DNA of 64,000 nt from G963665975 sp963665975. GTDB taxonomy: Bacteria > Bacteroidota > Rhodothermia > Rhodothermales > Bin80. Positions 7,805 through 16,370 of the stretch are shown piece after piece. The notes beneath the pieces are model-generated. The model saw only the letters and a list, made by a program, of their open reading frames with translations. It ran no database searches and was not told where the DNA came from. Position numbers and translations under genes: made by a program. The stretch is taken from the NCBI GenBank assembly GCA_963665975.1, contig OY762508.1, positions 1,426,001 through 1,490,000 on the forward strand, read 5' to 3'. The stretch's first letter is position 1. The number at the start of each line of letters is the position of its first letter.

Positions 7805-10800
7805 CTACGCTTCCCCTTCCACCCTGACATTATCCGCACCAAAGATCCGGGCCAATCCCTGCATTACGATCTGGTTGGACTCAATCACATAGGAACGACT
7901 GCGAATACGCTGGCGTCCGCCCGGCAACTTGTGATCCACTATATCGAAGTACAACCGGCACGATCCCCGATTGTCGTTGCACAGCACGCGCAATTGCTTA
8001 ATGGCGTTCAGTGTCACCCGATCCTGATCGATGTTGACGACGATGCTGCGGATGAGATTCTCGCGCACCTTCCACATCGGAGTTACTTCCCGTGTGAGAA
8101 TCTTGACGTTGCCACCGCGAATTTCCACCTCTCCGCGGACCAGTACGACTTCGTCTACTTTTAGGTACTGCTCGACCCTATCGAGGATGGTCGCGAAGCA
8201 CACCATTTCCGCCTGGCCAGAGAAGTCTTCAAACGCGGCAAACGCTATCGGCTTTCCTTTTCGCGTCGTGCGTTTTTTCACATCTGTTATAATACCGCAA
8301 AAGGCATGCACCGGCTTGCCGCTTTCTCCCCCATTGCGCTGCGGGTTCGCTGTCTGTGCGAGCATGGCTGCGACGCGGCCCAGCTCCACCGTGGCGAACG
8401 CGCGCACTTCCGGCTTGAACGCCTCCAGGGGATGTCCGGAAATGTAAAAGCCAATCAGTTCGCGCTCTTCCTTCAAGAGGCGCGCCTTGGACCAGGGGTC
8501 CTGCTTAGGAAGCGACGGTTCGTTTATTGCCTGGAATTCCGGCAGGTCGCCAAAGAGCGAAATCTGACCCGACAATCGATCCGCCCGCTCCCTCAGGGCG
8601 AACTGCACCGCGCCCTCAATGCCGGCGACCAATTGCGCGCGGTGCCCCTCCAGGTTGTCCATGGCCCCTACTCTAGCGAGACTCTCCAATGCCTTCTTTC
8701 CGACCTTATGGATATCAAGCGTCTTGGCAAATCCAAAGAGTGTGCGGGCGGGCTCATTCTCCGCGCGCGCATCCACGATCACCTGGATTGCCCCAAGCCC
8801 GACCCCCTTGATTGCACCGAGGCCACATCGAATCTTGCCATCTTCTACCGTGAAGCTGGCCCGGCTATGATGAATGGACGGGGACAGCACATCGAGATTC
8901 GCCTTGCGGGTTTCCTCCAGCAACACGGCGAGCTTCTTCGAATTTCCCATCTCATTGGTCATGGCTGCCGCCAGAAACTCGGCTGGATAATTCGCCTTCA
9001 GATATGCTGTGTGGTAGGCGACCAGGGAATAGGCGGCGCTGTGGCTGTTGTGTACGATGAGGCCATTCGCAACAAAGTTATGGTCTGACTCCACCGTGAT
9101 ATCATAGGTCTCCTGGACACCGAGCGGCCTGATACTGACCACCGTATCCCAGATGACATCCCCGCGGTCTCGTGCGCGGGCGGCGAGACAGGCATGCGCA
9201 GACGGTTCCTCTCCCCGCATGTAGGGCAACAGTACGTGTTGATGGAGCCGGCAGGCATCCGTGCCTCGTACGCAAACATTGGCGGCCCCGGTGACCGTGC
9301 TTACGACTCCCAGACGCAGCAGCAACGCCTGAGTCTCCAACGCAGCTTGCTCTGACGTAGCCTTAAACCACAGTCGCAGCGTTGTGGCATCGTCCATGAA
9401 TCCGCGCCGCGCGAAGAGTCTATCGATGCTCCGTGCTACATCCGTCGCCCTGGCTATTTCTGATGCGACGCTTCCACCTGGTGCAGGGTGAAGTGGTTCT
9501 CCCGACATGTCTTCTGCCGACAGATCATATTCTGTCAGGAGCACCGACGGCGCTCCTATGCGGTCGCCAGGGGAAAGCCGCTCCAGCGGCGTCCATCCAC
9601 CAGTTGTCAAGAAGGGATGATTGGCCGTGGCAACGATGCGCTTGCCCAGCCGGGTGCGGAGTTCGAATACGGACCTCCACCCGTTCCAGACGATGTCCGT
9701 CACACGTCGAACACGGAGTCGTCCGTCTGGACTTAGCGCATGAACGGCGCACGGCGCGCGCGAAACAAACAGGTGCTCCAACGTTACGTGGCGCCCGGTC
9801 CTGGCATCCATGATTTTTGTGGCTCCCACGAGGCACTTGTTGAATCCGTACCCTGCGAACTTCGCCATCATGTCGAAAACCTCATTCGCGGTGCCTTCCT
9901 CTACCGCACGCTTGCGGGCGCCTTCGACGAAGATTGCCCGCTGTTCGTCCATCTCCTTCTGCTTCTTTTTCCCCATCGCACGCCGCAAGAGATCGGCTCT
10001 GCCCAGGGTATAGCCGCCCATCACCTGCGCCATCCGCATGACCTGTTCCTGGAATACCGGGATCCCATACGTACCCTCCAGAACGGGCTTGAGCATTGCA
10101 TGCGGATAAGACACCTCCTCCTCTCCATGTTTACGCTTGATGTAGTTCGGGATCAGATCCATGGGACCTGGTCGGTACAGCGCGTTCATGGCGATAAGAT
10201 CGTCGATTCTGGTTGGCTTTAGCTGCGTGATCCATTCGCGCATGCCTTCCGATTCGAACTGGAAAATGCCAATCGTGTCGCCCCGCTGAAAAAGCTCAAA
10301 GGTCTTGCCGTCATCCAGCGGGATGGCATCTATGTCTATTTTCGCGCCATGGCCCTTTTCGATCAGTGAGAGCGTGTCCTCGATGACCGTGAGCGTCGAA
10401 AGTCCGAGAAAGTCCATCTTCAGCAGACCGAACCGCTCCACCCAGTTGCCGTCGTATTGGGTGGTGAGCACCTGGTCGTCCTTGTTCTTGGCGATCGCAA
10501 CAGGTATGAAGTCGCTAACGGTGCCTGGTGCGATAATGACGCCGGCCGCATGTACTCCCGTGTGGCGAGCCGACCCCTCCAAGACCTGTGCATACTGCAA
10601 CAGCTTCTTGATCTCTTCCCTCGGATCCTCCTTCAGTGCGCGGAAATCCTTTACGGTGTCCATCGCCATATTGAGTGTCACTTTCGGTCCCTCCGGGATC
10701 AGGCGTGCAATGCGGTCCGCCTCTGCGAGGGGAATGTTCAGCACTCGTGCCACATCGCGGATTACGCTGCGCGCGCCCATCGTGCCGAAGGTGATAATCT

Positions 10801-12082
10801 GGCAGACATTCTTGCGTCCATATTTGTTGATTACGTAGTCGATCACTTTTCCCCGGCCACGATCATCGAAATCGATATCGATATCCGGCATGGAAATACG
10901 CTCCGGGTTGAGGAATCGCTCAAAGAGCAGTCCATACCGTAGTGGATCAATATTCGTGATACCAAGGCAATAAGCCACAGCGCTGCCGGCCGCGGACCCA
11001 CGTCCTGGTCCCACGGCAACACCCAACTCGCGGGCGGCCGTCGTAAAGTCCTGAACGATGAGGAAATAGCTGGCATATCCCATTTCACGAATAATCCCGA
11101 GTTCATTCTGCAGGCGCTCGACGACGCTCTGGGACATGCCCGGGTAGCGTAATTGGGCTTTCTCAAACACCAGGTGTTCCAGATAGGCGTCAGCATCGGT
11201 GCCAAAGTCCTCCGGGATGGGATAGTGTGGCATCAGGAGCGATCCCATCTCGAGTTCGAACTGACACTTGTCAGCAATCTCTCCGGCGGTTGCCAGCGAC
11301 TCATCAACGATGTCGCTATCTATGCCGGCCATCGCCGATTTCATTTCCGGGGCCGTTTTCAGATAGAACTGGTCATTCTCAAAGCGCATTCGCGTGGCGT
11401 CATTGTAATCCTTGCCCGTCTGGAGGCACAACAGTACGTCCTGGGCATCCGAATCCGCCTGCTCCACATAGTGGACGTCGTTGGTTGCCACGACCTTCAC
11501 ACCATAGTCCTTTGCATACGTTAGCAAGACCGCGTTTACTCTCCGCTGATCGTTGATGTTATGGTTCTGGAGTTCTATGTAGTAATCTTCGCCAAAGATG
11601 TCGTAGTACATTTCAAAAACTCTCCGACCAGCGGTCTCGCCTCCTTTCAGGATATTCTGCGGCACTTCACCCTGGAGGCAGCAGGTCGTGGCGACCAGAC
11701 CCGCACCGTACGTCTTCAGCAATCCATGGTCAATCCGTGGTTTGTAGTAAAAGCCTTCGGTGTACGATAGTGAGGACAGCCGCATCAGGTTGCGATACCC
11801 TTTTTCATTCTTGGCCCACAGCACCTGGTGGAAACGCACGCGGTCGCGCCGATTGCGCCTGTCCTCCGCCGTCACATAAAATTCACATCCTATAACGGGA
11901 CGCAGTCCTGCCTTGCGCGTGGTGGTGTAGAATTCGGGGACGCCAAATAGATTGCCATGGTCCGTAATGCCGAGTGCGTGCATGTCCAGGTCCGCTGCGC
12001 GTGCGACCAGTGCATCGATGCGGGCGGCACCGTCCAACAGGGAAAAGGACGTGTGACAATGAAGGTGGCAGAATTCTTTCAT
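7805..12082 (-). CDS. dnaE: DNA polymerase III alpha subunit with in-frame intein
   Basis: Replicative polymerase, 1425 residues before splicing and 1162 after removal of the 263-residue intein, the usual DnaE1 size. The N-terminus has the PHP domain (CHLHCHTSFSLLDG), the polymerase core includes PDIDIDFDDRGR, and helix-hairpin-helix and OB-fold regions follow the intein. The start ATG at 12082 is chosen because conserved PHP sequence begins there; the frame stays open for 33 further codons upstream without conservation. No clear Shine-Dalgarno is visible. The gene divides the leftward block from the Hc1 gene. Confidence 0.97.
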   Translation of the reverse strand: MKEFCHLHCHTSFSLLDGAARIDALVARAADLDMHALGITDHGNLFGVPEFYTTTRKAGLRPVIGCEFYVTAEDRRNRRDRVRFHQVLWAKNEKGYRNLMRLSSLSYTEGFYYKPRIDHGLLKTYGAGLVATTCCLQGEVPQNILKGGETAGRRVFEMYYDIFGEDYYIELQNHNINDQRRVNAVLLTYAKDYGVKVVATNDVHYVEQADSDAQDVLLCLQTGKDYNDATRMRFENDQFYLKTAPEMKSAMAGIDSDIVDESLATAGEIADKCQFELEMGSLLMPHYPIPEDFGTDADAYLEHLVFEKAQLRYPGMSQSVVERLQNELGIIREMGYASYFLIVQDFTTAARELGVAVGPGRGSAAGSAVAYCLGITNIDPLRYGLLFERFLNPERISMPDIDIDFDDRGRGKVIDYVINKYGRKNVCQIITFGTMGARSVIRDVARVLNIPLAEADRIARLIPEGPKVTLNMAMDTVKDFRALKEDPREEIKKLLQYAQVLEGSARHTGVHAAGVIIAPGTVSDFIPVAIAKNKDDQVLTTQYDGNWVERFGLLKMDFLGLSTLTVIEDTLSLIEKGHGAKIDIDAIPLDDGKTFELFQRGDTIGIFQFESEGMREWITQLKPTRIDDLIAMNALYRPGPMDLIPNYIKRKHGEEEVSYPHAMLKPVLEGTYGIPVFQEQVMRMAQVMGGYTLGRADLLRRAMGKKKQKEMDEQRAIFVEGARKRAVEEGTANEVFDMMAKFAGYGFNKCLVGATKIMDARTGRHVTLEHLFVSRAPCAVHALSPDGRLRVRRVTDIVWNGWRSVFELRTRLGKRIVATANHPFLTTGGWTPLERLSPGDRIGAPSVLLTEYDLSAEDMSGEPLHPAPGGSVASEIARATDVARSIDRLFARRGFMDDATTLRLWFKATSEQAALETQALLLRLGVVSTVTGAANVCVRGTDACRLHQHVLLPYMRGEEPSAHACLAARARDRGDVIWDTVVSIRPLGVQETYDITVESDHNFVANGLIVHNSHSAAYSLVAYHTAYLKANYPAEFLAAAMTNEMGNSKKLAVLLEETRKANLDVLSPSIHHSRASFTVEDGKIRCGLGAIKGVGLGAIQVIVDARAENEPARTLFGFAKTLDIHKVGKKALESLARVGAMDNLEGHRAQLVAGIEGAVQFALRERADRLSGQISLFGDLPEFQAINEPSLPKQDPWSKARLLKEERELIGFYISGHPLEAFKPEVRAFATVELGRVAAMLAQTANPQRNGGESGKPVHAFCGIITDVKKRTTRKGKPIAFAAFEDFSGQAEMVCFATILDRVEQYLKVDEVVLVRGEVEIRGGNVKILTREVTPMWKVRENLIRSIVVNIDQDRVTLNAIKQLRVLCNDNRGSCRLYFDIVDHKLPGGRQRIRSRSYVIESNQIVMQGLARIFGADNVRVEGEA
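9047..9835 (-). other. Intein in DnaE (263 aa, degenerate endonuclease)
   Basis: The DnaE frame is interrupted between FAGYGFNK and SHSAAY. The insert begins with Cys1 (CLVGATKI, block A), has block B (GKRIVATANHPFLTTGGW with the TxxH histidine), a block F segment (TYDITVESDHNF) and ends VANGLIVHN, with His262-Asn263 followed by the C-extein nucleophile Ser. All residues for protein splicing are present. Between blocks B and F lie about 130 residues that contain a LAGLIDADG block-E-like remnant (ALLLRLGVVST) but no intact LAGLIDADG pair, so the homing endonuclease is probably inactive. The insertion lies three residues downstream of the split-intein site of cyanobacterial DnaE. Confidence 0.95.
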
Positions 12083-12229
12083 GCGCGCTCGGCCTGTGAT
12101 TGTGCGGGACACGCTAAATATACGGTCGAAGCCGGGTGTCCGAACAGAAGTTAACCTCTGCCACCCGGCCCCGGTTACCAAAAAACGTACGAAATCCCCG
12201 CCTCGGAAAGCGGGCGCGAACCGTGGTTC

Positions 12230-12259
12230 TTGACCTCTCCGTATCCATGGTCTATCTTG
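12230..12259 (+). promoter_or_regulatory. Putative promoter of the Hc1 gene
   Basis: TTGACC at 12230-12235 and TATCTTG at 12253-12259 are separated by 17 bp. The second box matches the Bacteroidota -7 element TAnnTTTG closely, and the first resembles the -33 element. The Hc1 start follows 56 bp downstream. No conventional Shine-Dalgarno is obvious before the ATG. Inferred from sequence only. Confidence 0.5.
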
Positions 12260-12315
12260 CGGCGCGGTCTTTTAAGGACGGCAGTTGTTTCCCACCATAA
12301 CCATACAGTAGCATC

Positions 12316-12489
12316 ATGTCCAAGTTTGATGACCTGAAGGGCTTCGTTGATGGTCTTGAGACAGACTTCAACAAATTCTACAATGACGGCAACAAGGCTG
12401 CTGGCACGCGTGTCCGCAATGCCATGCAAAGCCTCAAGAGTATGGCCCAGGCCATACGTGTTGACGTGCTGGAGAAGAAGAAAGGCTGA
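12316..12489 (+). CDS. Histone H1-like protein Hc1
   Basis: A 57-residue protein starting MSKFDDLKGFVDGLETDF, with an N-terminal acidic/amphipathic helix, a central KAAGTRVRNAMQSLK segment and a lysine-rich C-terminus (LEKKKG). Size and pattern match the small Hc1-type histone H1-like proteins common in Bacteroidota and Rhodothermota, which are thought to bind DNA non-specifically as nucleoid proteins. It stands alone between dnaE and the peptidase gene, with its own likely promoter upstream and an 8-bp hairpin shortly after the stop codon. Confidence 0.85.
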   Translation: MSKFDDLKGFVDGLETDFNKFYNDGNKAAGTRVRNAMQSLKSMAQAIRVDVLEKKKG

Positions 12490-12503
12490 TCAGTTTTTCT
12501 TGT

Positions 12504-12526
12504 CGCCAGGTCTTTAGAACCTGGCG
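12504..12526 (+). terminator. Hairpin after the Hc1 gene
   Basis: A perfect 8-bp inverted repeat (CGCCAGGT / ACCTGGCG) with a 7-nt loop lies 14 bp after the Hc1 stop. No strong T-run follows, so it may act as a weak terminator or 3' stabilising stem rather than a classical intrinsic terminator. Confidence 0.4.
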
Positions 12527-12607
12527 TGTCCTGTCCCGTAGACGAAGCAGGAGTTGTCGACTTGCGTCGAGCACTGAGCGTATCCTGACTCTTCGGGTGG
12601 CGGTGTA

Positions 12608-14770
12608 ATGAGACCGCGCGCACCTGTTCTGGCACTGTTTCTCTACGGCGGGTTGTGTGTGCTGTTCTACGCAGCTCCTCTGACCAGTGTGCTGCATGCT
12701 GAAAGCGCAGCGATCCTGGCGGCAAGCGCGTATTTCATTGCGGGATTGTCATGCCTGGCGCAATTCCGGGCAGGGGTCCCCTTCGCTCCGGTACTTTTGC
12801 AGTCACTGGCGGCATTACTGTTGCCGTGGCTGCTTCTAACCGTATCCCTTTTTTGGGTACCCAACTGTGGGTACCTGCAGGGATTGGTACTCTTCGTCCT
12901 GTTTGTACCGGTGAGCGTAGTGCTTGCCGTCTCCGTGGCGTATGCACTCACGGGACTTCAGCGCAGGAGCCGTTTCCTGTTCGTGGCTAGCGGGCTGGCT
13001 GTCCTCGTGGCGGGTCCATTGTACGACCTGGGGTGGCATCCCCAGTTCTACGTCTACAACCACATCTTTGGTGGCATCCTGGGCCCTCTCTATGACGAAG
13101 AGCTGGCTCTCCGCCCGGGACTGGTGGCGTTTCGCGTGCTCACGCTCTTGTGGGCATGTCTTTTTTGGCAACTTGGCCGGTGGCTTCGCACGCGACGGAT
13201 CCATCCCACCTACCTCTTCGCGACCGCCTGTATCATCGGTCTGTGCTACCTCCTGTCGGTGCCTCTGGGCTTCAATACCTCCGAGCGACAGATCCAGCGG
13301 GCCCTGGGCGGCCATCTGGCAACTGAGCATTTTGATCTGTACTACGCTCCGGAAACGCTGCACGCAAGAGAGTTGGAGCTGATCGCCCAGGATCACGAAT
13401 TCCGGTATGCACAGTTAGAGGAACAATTGGGCGTGCGTGCGCCTGGCCGCATAGCCAGCTTTCTCTATCCCGATCCCGACACCAAGGCCCGTCTTACGGG
13501 CGCCCGAAGAACGAATATCGCCCCGGTCTGGCTGCGCCGCCCACAAGTGCATATCCTGGCGTCCTCATACGCAGCAGTATTCCCGCACGAGCTCGCCCAC
13601 GTATTCTCGCGCGCGTTCGGCCTGCCGATATTGCGCGCTTCGCTTTCCGTTGGATTGATCGAAGGCCTTGCAGTGGCCCTTGAGCCACCCAATGGCTTAC
13701 CTACGCCGCATGAACAGATAGCCGTGCACATGGCGAATGGCGACGAAGTAAGCGGAGTCGCCGATGACCTGGCCAGCCGATTGTCGCCCCTTGGGTTTTG
13801 GACCGGCCAGAGTGCTGCTTCCTACACCATGATGGGTTCGTTCGTGCGCTATCTCCTGGATGCCTACGGCGTGGAGCGGCTACGCCGCGTGTATGCCTGG
13901 GGTGATTTTGAGGCCGTCTATGGAAAATCCGCGCATACCCTGGCCGGTGAGTGGGAGCGCTATGTGCTGAGCCTTCCGGCATCCGACCGGGCGACCGGGG
14001 AGTGGGTAAGCAGGCAATTCAGTATTCCGTCGCTATTTGACACCGCGTGCCCGCACCATGTGCCACGGTACGTGCGTCGACACCGCGATGGATTGCGCGC
14101 CATGACCGACGCGGACACCACACAGGCGCAGGCTTTCTTTGCGGCTTCTCTACGGCTGCACCACGGGTACGAGCCGGCGCTGAGCGCGCTTGCCGAGTTG
14201 GAGGTGCTTGCCGGGAGGCCTGAGCACGTGACGGCGCGCCTGGACACGCTTCCTTCCGAGCACTGGACGGCCGCCGTGTATTGGCGTCAGGGCGATGCTT
14301 ATGCCGCACTACGAAAGCTTGAAAAGGCCCGCGCAGCCTACGAGGCTGCTCTGGATCTCTTACCTGCGGTATCTCGGGAGGCGACCGCCCATCTGCTACT
14401 GAGACAGACCCTCACGGAGATTCCTGGCGCGCTCCCCACTGCCCTCGTGGGGCACTCGCGCAGCACGCGTGCGCGGCGTCTGCTCGCGCTGGATTCGACT
14501 TCTGTGACCATACGTATGATGGCGGCCGTATTGCTGGCCGGGGACGAGGAATATGCGCAAGCCATCGGCTTATTGCGTACCATACGGACCGTGCAGCGGG
14601 ACGTTTTACGGCGACACCGCCTTGTGTGGCTTGCCCGCTGGAACTCTCTGGCAGGGTCACGAGATGCGGCTTCAGGTTATGCCCGGGAGGCCGCGCGTGA
14701 GTTTCGCGCCATCGGCGCATGGAACGCCGCGGCGCTGCACACGGACTTTGCCCGTGGTATGACTCCCTGA
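12608..14770 (+). CDS. Membrane-anchored zinc metallopeptidase-like protein (HExxH) with C-terminal repeats
   Basis: 720 residues. The first ~230 residues hold about seven hydrophobic transmembrane segments. The following soluble domain has HELAH (His327, Glu328, His331) and a Glu352 in LIEGLAVALE, a gluzincin-like zinc site of the peptidase-MA type. The last ~220 residues are helical and TPR-like (for example DAYAALRKLEKARAAYEAAL). The zinc site plus membrane anchor suggests an envelope protease; substrate unknown. The next gene, the T9SS plug lipoprotein, begins 11 bp after the stop, so the two are likely cotranscribed, though a functional link is only an inference. Confidence 0.75.
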   Translation: MRPRAPVLALFLYGGLCVLFYAAPLTSVLHAESAAILAASAYFIAGLSCLAQFRAGVPFAPVLLQSLAALLLPWLLLTVSLFWVPNCGYLQGLVLFVLFVPVSVVLAVSVAYALTGLQRRSRFLFVASGLAVLVAGPLYDLGWHPQFYVYNHIFGGILGPLYDEELALRPGLVAFRVLTLLWACLFWQLGRWLRTRRIHPTYLFATACIIGLCYLLSVPLGFNTSERQIQRALGGHLATEHFDLYYAPETLHARELELIAQDHEFRYAQLEEQLGVRAPGRIASFLYPDPDTKARLTGARRTNIAPVWLRRPQVHILASSYAAVFPHELAHVFSRAFGLPILRASLSVGLIEGLAVALEPPNGLPTPHEQIAVHMANGDEVSGVADDLASRLSPLGFWTGQSAASYTMMGSFVRYLLDAYGVERLRRVYAWGDFEAVYGKSAHTLAGEWERYVLSLPASDRATGEWVSRQFSIPSLFDTACPHHVPRYVRRHRDGLRAMTDADTTQAQAFFAASLRLHHGYEPALSALAELEVLAGRPEHVTARLDTLPSEHWTAAVYWRQGDAYAALRKLEKARAAYEAALDLLPAVSREATAHLLLRQTLTEIPGALPTALVGHSRSTRARRLLALDSTSVTIRMMAAVLLAGDEEYAQAIGLLRTIRTVQRDVLRRHRLVWLARWNSLAGSRDAASGYAREAAREFRAIGAWNAAALHTDFARGMTP

Positions 14771-14781
14771 CAGACCTGCCC

Positions 14782-16059
14782 ATGCACGTTACTACGACAC
14801 AGACCTGGATACTGGGGCTGCTTTTCCTGGGAGCATGCTCCGGGTCCGTAGAAACGGTGGAGGAATCCCGTCCAACCCGACAACAGATCCCGCATTTTGG
14901 CCCGATCGACAACATACAGACTGTACAGCTCTACGCAGAACGCGAAAGTGCGCTGCCGATTCTTATCATGGGCAGTGGCCGGCCGCTTACGCTGGAATTC
15001 GATCTCATGGAGCACACGGGGCGGCCCCTTTCCATCTATTTCTCCCATGCCGACCGGTCCTGGCGACCGGATCTGACTCCCGGTGAGGCATTGACGTCAT
15101 TTCACCGGGATGATCTATTCGATTATCGGATTTCCAGGAGCACACAAGTCCCCTATACGCACTACACGTATACGTTTCCGAACAGAAGCATTGACTTCCG
15201 CATCAGTGGCAATTATATCCTGCGCGTGACAGAACAGGGACGCGAAGACGACGTGCTCTTCGAGCGTCCATTCTTCGTGGCAGAGAATGTCGCTCCCACG
15301 AAATTTGGCCTGGAAAGCCTGCTGGTCGGAAGCCGGAGCTTTCCCTCCATCCAGCCAATTCTGACGTTCACGCCTCCGGGCGACCTGACAGGGAATGTCT
15401 TTGACTATAACGTCTGTTTTGTACGTAATGGCGACTATACGCGCTCGCGATGCAGTAATAAGCCACTACTGACGCAACAGCCCGACCTGTTATTCTATCT
15501 GGAGCCTGACGATTCCTTCGTCCCGCGGGAGGGAGATTACTATATCGATCTTAGCAACCTGACCGCAGGGATTCGTGTCGAACACACCGATCGCACTGTG
15601 TCGCCGTTCGAAGTATTGTTGTCCCCGGACTATGCGCGCTTCCCGAGCAGCGGAGTGGAGCCGCTGCTTAATGGGCAGCCCGTGATTTCAAGCGCCGACA
15701 CGTATGTCGGGGACGCCGACCTGGAGGCCGAATACGCCAATGTTATTTTTCGCTATGTCCCTCCGAAGGAAACGCCGCTTCCTGGTGGCGTGTACGTGGC
15801 GGGAAGCTTCAATGGCTGGGGGTTTGATCTGGCCAATGCGTTAACGTGGCGGGCTGAAGATAAAGTGTACGAGGGCGAGGTCCTAATGAAGCAGGGCCAG
15901 TACGAATACCGCTACACGTCTCCGGATCCGGATGTGAGGAGGCAACTGGAGGCGCGCCTTCCGCGTCCGGACAACCTGTACACCGCTTTTGTCTACTTTT
16001 TCGATGTCCTGTCGGGTACCGATCGCCTCCTGGCGTTCCGGCAGGCGGTTTCCCGATAG
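14782..16059 (+). CDS. Type IX secretion system plug protein (former DUF5103), lipoprotein
   Basis: 425 residues. The N-terminus (TWILGLLFLGAC) is a lipoprotein signal with the lipid Cys at residue 19. The rest follows the DUF5103 family: an N-terminal beta-rich domain (IDNIQTVQLY, LEFDLMEHTGRPLSIYF, SHADRSW), a middle part, and a C-terminal Ig-like segment with VAGSFNGWG. Family members have been found as the plug that closes the SprA translocon of the type IX secretion system at the outer membrane. An in-frame ATG at 14719 would overlap the previous gene and lack a signal, so 14782 is preferred. Confidence 0.82.
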   Translation: MHVTTTQTWILGLLFLGACSGSVETVEESRPTRQQIPHFGPIDNIQTVQLYAERESALPILIMGSGRPLTLEFDLMEHTGRPLSIYFSHADRSWRPDLTPGEALTSFHRDDLFDYRISRSTQVPYTHYTYTFPNRSIDFRISGNYILRVTEQGREDDVLFERPFFVAENVAPTKFGLESLLVGSRSFPSIQPILTFTPPGDLTGNVFDYNVCFVRNGDYTRSRCSNKPLLTQQPDLLFYLEPDDSFVPREGDYYIDLSNLTAGIRVEHTDRTVSPFEVLLSPDYARFPSSGVEPLLNGQPVISSADTYVGDADLEAEYANVIFRYVPPKETPLPGGVYVAGSFNGWGFDLANALTWRAEDKVYEGEVLMKQGQYEYRYTSPDPDVRRQLEARLPRPDNLYTAFVYFFDVLSGTDRLLAFRQAVSR

Positions 16060-16370
16060 CCTCGTACACATGGACGGTAATCTAACGAAGAAAACCTCGA
16101 GACTCAGCCTGCACTGTTGACCGAAACGGTCTCCCTTTCCCAACGTGGAAGGAATTCCTCATCCGGGCCCAAAACCCATAGCAACTCCTCGATACGCTAT
16201 CAGAGACACCATGGTGTTAATCCACCGGTAGTGGCCGTGCAACGGGCGTGGTGTGCTTATTCCGACGAATTCGGCCTTTTCACACACAGGGACCGCGTTT
16301 GGCGTAGCAACTACGAACTTGCAAACGTACTTTTCTTTCCCCGTATTCGCTCCTAAACTCCTGCCAGGAC
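16060..16370. other. Intergenic region without recognised gene
   Basis: About 310 bp between the T9SS plug gene and the metalloprotease. No coding ORF with recognisable signature, tRNA or clear terminator hairpin was seen. It presumably contains the promoter of the downstream lipoprotein protease, but I could not settle on convincing -33/-7 boxes. Confidence 0.5.

Noticed and set aside
9047..9835. Insertion sequence or gene disruption inside dnaE
   Set aside because: The insert is in frame, has splicing motifs at both ends and leaves a normal-length DnaE after removal.
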